Shown: in pieces, positions 45,197 through 52,462 of the stretch
How the letters are laid out: every line of letters begins with the position of its first letter
How positions within the stretch are numbered: the first letter of the stretch is position 1
Translations under genes and position numbers: made by a program
Source of the DNA: Alphaproteobacteria bacterium
GTDB lineage: Bacteria; Pseudomonadota; Alphaproteobacteria; JAUHZC01
Reading direction: 5' to 3'
DNA length: 64,000 nt
Assembly (NCBI GenBank): GCA_023898725.1
Contig: CP060236.1
Span: 1-64,000, forward strand
The notes under the pieces: model-generated
The model's database searches: none
What the model was told of the DNA's origin: nothing
What the model saw: the letters and a program-made list of their open reading frames with translations, nothing else

Positions 45197-46150
45197 TTAT
45201 TTTTCCAAAGAAGGTTTTGTTTTTTTCCTCTCTGAGAAAGTTTCTTTTGCAAGCTCAGCAATTCCACCCAGTGATCCTATGACATTTGCCGCCTCTAAAG
45301 GCATAAAAATCACCTTGTGATTCGGTGCGGCCGCAATGTCTTTTAGTGCACCCACATATTTTTCAGCAATAAAATAATTCACCGCCTGCACAGTTCCTTT
45401 TTTCATCGCTTCGGAAAGCATCTGTGTAGCCTTTGCTTCTGCTTGTCCTTGACGTTCACGCGCTTCTGCCAAAAGAACAGCTGAAGCCTTTTCCCCTTGG
45501 GCACGCAAAACGGCAGCCTCTTTATACCCTTCTGCCCGTAAAATATCAGCCTGACGACTCCCCTGCGCTTCAAGAATTTGCGCACGCTTGTCACGCTCCG
45601 CCTTCATTTGCCGCCCCATAGAATCAACGAGGTCTTTCGGGGGAACAATATCCTTAATTTCTACCCGTGTGACTTTTGTACCCCACGGGTTTGTTGCATC
45701 ATCGATGACCTTGAGAAGCTCAAGATTAATCCGCTCACGTTGGGATAAAAGCTCGTCAAGATCCATCGCCCCCATGACGGTACGAATCGTTGTCATAGCC
45801 AGATTCATAATTGCATGCTCAAGTTGATCCACCTCATACGCCGCTTTGGGCGCGTCCATGATTTGGTAGAAAATCACACCATCCACACTCACCATGGCGT
45901 TATCTTTCGTGATCACATCCTGACGAGGGACATCAAGAACAACTTCCTTCATCAGCATGCGCACGGCAACCACCTCCACAAGGGGCATAATGACATGCAG
46001 TCCCGGCCTTAATGTTCGTACGTAACGACCAAAGCGCTCAAGCGTATACTGAAATCCCTGGGGTACAATCACCACAGCACTTTTCAGAAGAAGGCACACC
46101 AATCCAACAAGAATAATAACAAACATTGTCATTGGTGTAAAATTAACCAT
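45197..46150 (-). CDS. SPFH/Band 7 (stomatin-like, QmcA-type) protein
   Basis: A 317-aa protein with one N-terminal TM helix (about 8-25), then the SPFH domain (GFQYTLERFGRYVRTLRPGLH, PRQDVITKDNAMVSVDGVIF) and a coiled-coil tail rich in Ala, Glu and Lys (about 180-260). It probably oligomerises at the inner membrane and influences membrane protein quality control with its NfeD partner, 151 bases downstream. The length and motifs match bacterial QmcA/stomatin homologues. Confidence 0.9.
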   Translation of the reverse strand: MVNFTPMTMFVIILVGLVCLLLKSAVVIVPQGFQYTLERFGRYVRTLRPGLHVIMPLVEVVAVRMLMKEVVLDVPRQDVITKDNAMVSVDGVIFYQIMDAPKAAYEVDQLEHAIMNLAMTTIRTVMGAMDLDELLSQRERINLELLKVIDDATNPWGTKVTRVEIKDIVPPKDLVDSMGRQMKAERDKRAQILEAQGSRQADILRAEGYKEAAVLRAQGEKASAVLLAEARERQGQAEAKATQMLSEAMKKGTVQAVNYFIAEKYVGALKDIAAAPNHKVIFMPLEAANVIGSLGGIAELAKETFSERKKTKPSLEK

Positions 46151-46214
46151 TTTAGACTCGCTTTATTGTGAATATTTGTTTACTATAACATATATCCTTA
46201 CAAAGATCAATTTT

Positions 46215-46982
46215 TTGTGGATTGATTGCCAACACTTAGATGCATTTTACAAAACTATACGCGGCTCGTATGTCTCGCAACACACGCAAGCCCGGATTCT
46301 TTCACATATGCCTCACCCACGGCCACAGCGTATTCTGGGTATTGGTTACCTCACTCACATCACAGCGCATATTCTAGAGACGCACACATCGCGCAGCTAT
46401 GTTTCAGGTGTTCCAGACTTCCTCGGTATTAATAAAGCCCACATTCCTCAGTTAAATTATCCCACCATTCTGCTAAGCGATGACTGCTTGCCCTTTGATG
46501 ATTATAGTTTTGATCTTGTGATTGCCCTTCATAGTCTTGAAAATACGCATAACCAACAAAAATTTCTGCGGGAGCTTTGGCGTGTGCTTGATCATAAGGG
46601 GGCATTGATCGTTATTGTTCCAAACAAATTAAGCACATGGTGCCGTTCAGAAAGTACGCCATTCAGCCGTGGGAATGCTTTCACCACACATCAACTCATG
46701 CATCTTTTTCACAGGTCTCGCTTTGCACCGCTTGGCTTCGAGAAATTTCTATTCGCCCCTCCTTTTTTGCCATGCACATACACTGAAACATACACTATAC
46801 TTGATCGCATCATGCGATATCTGGTACCCACAGGTGGTCTTTTGTTAGGCAAAGCAGAAAAACGTCTCCTTATTCACCCCCCGCAAGAACAAGAACCAAG
46901 CCTAAGCACATGGCTCAAACAGAAAATAATTCCTGGATCTGTCCATAACCGCAAAAACAAAAGGGGATATCCTGAGGTCTAA
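46215..46982 (+). CDS. Class I SAM-dependent methyltransferase (type 11)
   Basis: A methyltransferase of about 255 aa. Motif I reads ILGIGYLTH near residues 40-48. LPFDDYSFDLVIALHSLENT and FLRELWRVLDHKGALIVIVPN are motifs II to IV of the methyltransferase-11 fold. The substrate is unknown. In other alphaproteobacteria this family often neighbours gloB, which is not present here. The start is uncertain: the frame opens with TTG at 46176, but conservation begins at HLDAFYKTIRG, so TTG 46215 is preferred. Its end overlaps the convergent acyltransferase by 4 bp. Confidence 0.75.
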   Translation: MWIDCQHLDAFYKTIRGSYVSQHTQARILSHMPHPRPQRILGIGYLTHITAHILETHTSRSYVSGVPDFLGINKAHIPQLNYPTILLSDDCLPFDDYSFDLVIALHSLENTHNQQKFLRELWRVLDHKGALIVIVPNKLSTWCRSESTPFSRGNAFTTHQLMHLFHRSRFAPLGFEKFLFAPPFLPCTYTETYTILDRIMRYLVPTGGLLLGKAEKRLLIHPPQEQEPSLSTWLKQKIIPGSVHNRKNKRGYPEV

Positions 46983-48220
46983 GAAAACGCAGAGGTCAAT
47001 CGAGAAAAAATGCGCCGCGTCGCAAGAGTCAGGCCAAGCGTTCCGACGTAAGAACCTGTCACAACAAGAATAATTTTCACAATCACAGGGATGTCGTACC
47101 CATACAAAAGAACTTGCCCCCCAATCACAAAAATCGGATGGTACAAAAATAAGCCAAGGGTTTTATCTTTCCAATAGTCGATAACCATCCATGACAAAGA
47201 GCAAAAACGATAGACAAGTCCACCATAACACACAATCTGCAGTGGCAAAAATATCCCGTGAAGGGATGTCCGGATAAGAATACCGGGTGCTATTGCGGTA
47301 ATAATTTCCATAGGTGATCCCTGGGGAATATAGCCATTATAGTAATAGTAAAGATCGCTTGAGTAGGCCCCCTCGCTGTACCACAGCATGGCATAGCCAA
47401 TATACAAAACCCCCACACCGAAAAGCCCACACATAAGCACAGGCAAAGCATGCATCAATCGCCCCATAAGAATCACCCGATCAGCCTCAGGAATCAAAGA
47501 AGCCCCCACACCAATGGCAAAAAACAAGGCTTGCACCAAAAACCGAGACCCTTGAAAATGAAAAACTTTCCACCCCCCAATCCACCATGGGGCACCATAA
47601 CGAATATCCATCACACCCAATAAAATCGCACACACACCCATCACCGTGGCAAGGCTGCACCACGGGTGGGCAGCTATAAGGCGAGCAATAACCTGTCCAA
47701 GCCTTTGTGTGCGAACTTTCCCCATAAGCACCAGCCCCCCCGCTGCCATGCTCCCATACAAAAAAATAGCATAGAGAACCCACATGGGGCCTGCTTGCAA
47801 TTTTGCGCCAGTGAAAAATTGGGTCGTAAGAAAATCATAGAATGATAAGGAAACAGAGGCTTCAAGAACAAATTTTCCATAAGCCATCCACGGAACCAAA
47901 AAAATAACCCCTGCCACCGCCGTTCCTAATAAATAGCAGGCCCGTCGCCACATATAGGCACAAAGCCCCCAACGCATCAACGATCCATACACACAAAAAC
48001 CGCTCACAAAAAACAGCATCGGTATAATCACGCTGTTGTTGTGCAAGTATAGTACGTCACATAATAGACTACGATCAACATCATGCACAAACCAGAAGGA
48101 TCCCCAGTACTGGGCATAGCCATGAAGCGTATGATCCACAAGCATCAGCATAAAAAAAATGACGCGCAGTCGGTCAATTGTTTTTTCGCGTGGTTCAGAA
48201 ATATATCGCATAGTCTTCAC
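46979..48220 (-). CDS. Acyltransferase family 3 membrane protein (OpgC-like), copy 2
   Basis: A 413-aa integral membrane protein with about ten helices. The N-terminal IDRLRVIFFMLMLVDHTLHGY contains the conserved catalytic-type histidine of acyltransferase-3 (OafA/OpgC) proteins, and LFFVSGF follows. These enzymes transfer acyl or succinyl groups to exported glycans such as LPS, O-antigen or periplasmic glucans. It lies 9 bases after a paralog and is presumably co-transcribed. The substrate is not evident. Confidence 0.8.
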   Translation of the reverse strand: MKTMRYISEPREKTIDRLRVIFFMLMLVDHTLHGYAQYWGSFWFVHDVDRSLLCDVLYLHNNSVIIPMLFFVSGFCVYGSLMRWGLCAYMWRRACYLLGTAVAGVIFLVPWMAYGKFVLEASVSLSFYDFLTTQFFTGAKLQAGPMWVLYAIFLYGSMAAGGLVLMGKVRTQRLGQVIARLIAAHPWCSLATVMGVCAILLGVMDIRYGAPWWIGGWKVFHFQGSRFLVQALFFAIGVGASLIPEADRVILMGRLMHALPVLMCGLFGVGVLYIGYAMLWYSEGAYSSDLYYYYNGYIPQGSPMEIITAIAPGILIRTSLHGIFLPLQIVCYGGLVYRFCSLSWMVIDYWKDKTLGLFLYHPIFVIGGQVLLYGYDIPVIVKIILVVTGSYVGTLGLTLATRRIFSRLTSAFS

Positions 48221-48229
48221 AGCCTTTCA

Positions 48230-49489
48230 TCAAAGAACCCGTGAGAGCCCAGGAACACGCCGCAGACCATGTTTTACCAAGACCAACGGTACACAAACAG
48301 ACACCCCAAAAATAAGAAAAACACGCAAAATAAGAGGAACACCCCCCCCATAAAACACTATATGCCCCCCCAGAACGAGGGCTTCATGAAAGATATAAAT
48401 GCCATACGAAGTATGTGCTAACGTTTGCCAAGGAACCACCGGTTTATCCAAATACCGGCCAAACACCCACACCCCAGTCAACAGCAAACCAAGCATCACA
48501 AACCCTAACAAAGCGGCACGAACCCAGTTTACCACAGGAACATCTCCCATCATGGCATATAGTGCGTGCGTAGGAATCTTATGGTGATACGATGCCAGAG
48601 GAAGGCTCATATCAAAAGCACCATCGTTAACATACCCAAGCGCAATAAGCAGATACACGCTAACCACAAAAGCTGTGGAAACAAGAATAAACACCCGGTG
48701 ATTATCCAAAAACCCAAAAAGACGTGGTTCCCCAATGCCAAAATGTTGATATACGCCTATCCCCAAGCAAAATAAAATCCCATACGTCCCCATCAGTGAT
48801 CCCATGGCGAGCAAATACGGAGAAAACACAGACCACCAAATCCATGGCCCAAATGGAACCTCCAATCCAACAATGGAAGTACTAAGCAAACATCCCAGCA
48901 CACAATAACCAACCCCAGGATACAATTCCCCATAGGCAACACATCGGCCCAACCACTGTGAAAACCCAGGCCATAATAGCTGAATAAAGACATACACCAG
49001 TGTTAGTACAAACAAGAATGATAAGTACCAAAATCCTGTAGCAGCCATAGAATCAGGAAAATATCGCGTGGTAAAAAATGCGATAAGCGTCCCGGTGTAT
49101 TTACCGCTATGCACCTGCTGTAGGTATATAATCACAGCACCAATGAACACCAAACCAAAACCAAACGGGATCCCTAAGCGCACCATACGTTCGCATATAT
49201 ACCCCCATAATCCCCGTCGTTTGAATGAGTGCGGGGTAAACACCCCTGACAGAAAAAACAACCCAGGAACCATCACTGCGTAACAAATGAGATGAAGCCC
49301 ATCAAACACAAGACTGCTATCGACGTCTGTGATAAACCAATAGCGATCAAAGTGGTATGTATAGGGATGAATGACATGGTCAAACACCACCATTAACACA
49401 AAAAAAGCACGCAGATAGTCCAAATAATACGAACGCTGACCGTCAGACACACAAAACACATAAAAAAACCTTAGGTGTATTCTATGCAA
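48230..49489 (-). CDS. Acyltransferase family 3 membrane protein (OpgC-like), copy 1
   Basis: A 419-aa multi-helix membrane protein closely similar in layout to the following gene: LDYLRAFFVLMVVFDHVIHPY, then MVPGLFFLSGVF, and a C-terminal HTSYGIYIFHE motif of the family. It likely modifies a cell-surface glycan with acyl groups. The first codon of the open frame is TTG at 49489. A GTG at 49450 is also possible, since the first 15 residues are not conserved. A tandem duplication origin is likely. Confidence 0.8.
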   Translation of the reverse strand: MHRIHLRFFYVFCVSDGQRSYYLDYLRAFFVLMVVFDHVIHPYTYHFDRYWFITDVDSSLVFDGLHLICYAVMVPGLFFLSGVFTPHSFKRRGLWGYICERMVRLGIPFGFGLVFIGAVIIYLQQVHSGKYTGTLIAFFTTRYFPDSMAATGFWYLSFLFVLTLVYVFIQLLWPGFSQWLGRCVAYGELYPGVGYCVLGCLLSTSIVGLEVPFGPWIWWSVFSPYLLAMGSLMGTYGILFCLGIGVYQHFGIGEPRLFGFLDNHRVFILVSTAFVVSVYLLIALGYVNDGAFDMSLPLASYHHKIPTHALYAMMGDVPVVNWVRAALLGFVMLGLLLTGVWVFGRYLDKPVVPWQTLAHTSYGIYIFHEALVLGGHIVFYGGGVPLILRVFLIFGVSVCVPLVLVKHGLRRVPGLSRVL

Positions 49490-49751
49490 AAAAAAGGGCT
49501 AAGACAATCACATTGATAACACCGTGAGGGAGACCTAGGTCACAAAACATCACCACCTGTGGGTTTTCTTTCTGGCAGGGCTGTATTTTTACGCGATAGT
49601 GGGTAACAAGTTTGCGTACTGTTATCTGCGTATAAAGCGCTACGCAAGACTGTAGCCCACCTATCACACACCTGTCACACACCTGTCACACACCGTTTCT
49701 GTGAGGGGGATGCGCGGGGCGTTGTTCACCACCGCCTCCGCTGCCATTTGA
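49490..49751. other. Intergenic region with 11-bp tandem repeat
   Basis: About 260 bases between the acyltransferase and the secreted-protein genes. It contains an 11-bp tandem repeat at 49658-49694. No gene is seen. Confidence 0.5.
49658..49694. repeat. 11-bp tandem repeat, 3.4 copies
   Basis: Units CACCTATCACA, CACCTGTCACA, CACCTGTCACA and a partial CACC in direct succession. The first unit differs at one base. Slippage could change the copy number. Confidence 0.85.
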
Positions 49752-52418
49752 TCACTCAGTATCTTTTGGAGCAGGAAACGCTTCGGCTGTTCTAACCTTA
49801 TTCTTACTCATATCAACAATCCCCCAGAGATTCAGGATGAGTGCTTCCAAGTCCGCGCCCGGGACCAGTCGGCCTCGTGTTTCAGGAGTACTACCCTGGC
49901 CGTGGTTACTTTTTAACTGGCCAAAAGCAGCATCACTCTCGATTAGCATCTTAATCATGTCCGCATTAATATGCGACGTTTTTACCGCCCAGGGCTGCCC
50001 GTTAATATCTATATTTTTGATAGGCACATTTTGAAAAATTTGGGCGATTGTACCGTAACCTAAACCGTAACCTAACTGGTCACTCCACTCACGAGCTTTT
50101 CTTATATAAATGTAAGTTTTGTCAAAAATATTCGCACGCGGTTGGTTACCTGCGTTAGTAAACGTACCGTACGTAAGTGCTGTTGACAGATTGTTTTTGA
50201 ATGGCCTGATGTCTACCGTTTGTGTTGTAGTGCCGCTATGAGGAACCCCTTCATTGCTCACCGGACTAGAACCGCCAGAACTAGATTGGTTGTCGACAGG
50301 GTGCAACATAACATTACCCCATGGACTAGAATCCCCACCACCGCCACCGCCGCCACCACTTGCAGGGTGGTGGTAGCCGCCACCGCCAGCAGGCTTAGCA
50401 GAGGCGGCCTTTACGGCCTCTGCAACCGCAAGCAAAACATCAATCGCCGACTCACCTCCCTCAGAAGCATCCTCCCCCGCTGAGTGAACCTGTGAAAAAG
50501 TATCATTGCCAATAAAAATTTGATGAATATCGGCAAATACATCAGCCGGTTTATCATACATACCGATCAATACCATTTCCAGCGATGCTATCTCTTCAGG
50601 ACCAACTTCTTTTAGTAGAAATTTCGGGATATTAGTTTGACGTATTATGTATTCATAGAGTATCGTATTTACTAATACATCAAAATTTTTTCGAATTTTT
50701 TTAAGATTTGGTACTGTCAACTGAGGATCACGGGTAATATTCTGCAAATTTCGAAGACTATCTCCTAAACCCTCCTCTTGTGGTGAGATGGTTCCGTCCT
50801 TATAACGCCCACTTACCATAAGCCACAAGCCATCAAGTTGGGTATAGTTTTCTAGAGCCGCAGGATTTTCTAGAGCCGCAGGATTTTCTAGGGGAGCAGA
50901 CAAAATACTTTCGATAAGATGGTCCAGGGCCTTTTGTTTGACGGGCACTGATGTCTTTGGGTCGAATAAACGTTCAACCTGGAACAATACATCCTCACGA
51001 CTTGTTTTCTCTTTTTTTATGGCATTTTCTTTTACCAACTGCCTTAGGAGGGCCAATCCATCATCCGGGGGAATATTATCCCTCACTTTCTTCTCTAAAA
51101 GCATTGCTAAGCCCTCTTTGAGGGACATTTTTTTAGGAACAATTACCTGATGCACCAATTTCATCGGGCTCCACTGACCCCCTGGTGTCTTCATCTGATA
51201 ATTCGGGTTCAGCAATACAGATAGGGCTTCAATAACTTTTTGATCTTCTGTTAGCGTTGCATCCGCATCGCGAAAAGCAATAGCCATAGCTTCCTGGACC
51301 TCCATGCCATTGCTCACAACCCTCATTGAAAATTCTTCGTGAACGTCTTGATAACCTCCCCCGGGTTTCGGGGTTTTACCATTAAGAAATTCAAAAAAAT
51401 CCCTGATACGAGTATCGACTGATTGATCCGACTCAGACTCAGATCCCACAAATTGTTTCAGTGCACGTTTGAAAGCATTTTGCTGGGAGAAGGTTGGCTT
51501 TTTTGTCACTGTTTTTTTCTCTGCAAAAACATTTTGCTCATGGCTTTTGGGTATGAGCTTTGTCAAAGCAGGGTCTTGCAGGAGTTCCTTCATCATAATC
51601 TGGACAATATCTTTGTTGCTCGCATTAAATATTTTAAGCTTATGATTAAAATCAGGGGATCCAACCTTCAGTTTGGACGCATGCAAGGTATAGGCAGAAT
51701 TATCAGGAAATTTCATTCTCTGAATAAACCCGTTAATCTCTGCATCCGTTAGTGAGGCATTTATTTTTTCATACTCATTTGGAATTGGAGCGCTAGGATT
51801 GGTGCGCTTAAACTGTGCAAGCCCTAATATCTTATCGGCATTATCAAGACTTCGATAGAATTGTTCCGAAATGTCATCATCCACGTGTTTTTTATACTCT
51901 CTAGCTAGTGTTTGCACATCTTCAGAGAGGTCATTGGGATCAAATGTTTCCTCTTTGATGCGCACGTGATTAGCGATAACGGTGTGTGCATCTAAACATA
52001 ATTGCTTATTTATCGCAGCACCTGAATATGGGAAAGCTATGACTCTCTTGTATGCTTGGATTTCCTCATTTTCTCCCATTGCTCTGTCTTCTTCGCTGGA
52101 TTGCTCTCGAATCTCATTTGGAAAGATAATACCCAAATAGCGCATCTTTTCAGCGTTGCTAAGAGCCCGATAACCCTCCATGATAAGACCAAGTTTGTTC
52201 TCCATGAGGAAATTCTTATAATTTTCGTGGAGCCTCATCCAATCTGTTGTTGCCGCAGGTGCAGGTTTAGCAGCGCTAGATTTCTTGCCACCAAGCCCCT
52301 GAATCTGAGCTAAAAAGCTGGCATGAACCGGGGTCAGACTAACAAAACAAAGCAAAGCCATGAGCGCTTGTCTATGGAAAAAATATTTTAGAGAAAATTT
52401 CTGGTGAAAAGGTATCAT
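49752..52418 (-). CDS. Large secreted glycine-rich protein, family unknown (888 aa)
   Basis: I do not recognise a family. The chosen ATG at 52418 has a GGAG ribosome binding site at the right distance and gives a signal peptide (ALMALLCFVSLTPVHA, cleaved near 33). The frame extends 14 codons further upstream. The mature protein is helical and charged. It contains a twice-repeated motif, YRALSNAEKM and YRSLDNADKI, about 110 residues apart, a direct repeat ENPAAL x2 near 520, and a glycine-histidine tract (GGGGYHHPAS then eight glycines) near 685. The C-terminal 180 residues are folded-looking. It follows a similar-sized secreted protein by 44 bases. Surface protein or effector are both possible. 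Confidence 0.7.
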   Translation of the reverse strand: MIPFHQKFSLKYFFHRQALMALLCFVSLTPVHASFLAQIQGLGGKKSSAAKPAPAATTDWMRLHENYKNFLMENKLGLIMEGYRALSNAEKMRYLGIIFPNEIREQSSEEDRAMGENEEIQAYKRVIAFPYSGAAINKQLCLDAHTVIANHVRIKEETFDPNDLSEDVQTLAREYKKHVDDDISEQFYRSLDNADKILGLAQFKRTNPSAPIPNEYEKINASLTDAEINGFIQRMKFPDNSAYTLHASKLKVGSPDFNHKLKIFNASNKDIVQIMMKELLQDPALTKLIPKSHEQNVFAEKKTVTKKPTFSQQNAFKRALKQFVGSESESDQSVDTRIRDFFEFLNGKTPKPGGGYQDVHEEFSMRVVSNGMEVQEAMAIAFRDADATLTEDQKVIEALSVLLNPNYQMKTPGGQWSPMKLVHQVIVPKKMSLKEGLAMLLEKKVRDNIPPDDGLALLRQLVKENAIKKEKTSREDVLFQVERLFDPKTSVPVKQKALDHLIESILSAPLENPAALENPAALENYTQLDGLWLMVSGRYKDGTISPQEEGLGDSLRNLQNITRDPQLTVPNLKKIRKNFDVLVNTILYEYIIRQTNIPKFLLKEVGPEEIASLEMVLIGMYDKPADVFADIHQIFIGNDTFSQVHSAGEDASEGGESAIDVLLAVAEAVKAASAKPAGGGGYHHPASGGGGGGGGDSSPWGNVMLHPVDNQSSSGGSSPVSNEGVPHSGTTTQTVDIRPFKNNLSTALTYGTFTNAGNQPRANIFDKTYIYIRKAREWSDQLGYGLGYGTIAQIFQNVPIKNIDINGQPWAVKTSHINADMIKMLIESDAAFGQLKSNHGQGSTPETRGRLVPGADLEALILNLWGIVDMSKNKVRTAEAFPAPKDTE
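50851..50892. repeat. 18-bp tandem repeat in the secreted-protein gene
   Basis: Two identical 18-bp units (50851-50868 and 50869-50886) followed by a partial third encode repeated ENPAAL residues. The repeat is in frame, so copy-number change would lengthen or shorten the protein without frameshift. Confidence 0.85.
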
Positions 52419-52462
52419 TGTGATCTCCAATTTATGGGTAAAAATAGTGGATGACTTCATGG

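Noticed and set aside
49658..49694. Possible CRISPR-like repeat array
   Set aside because: Units are 11 bp and directly adjacent with no spacers; it is a simple tandem repeat.
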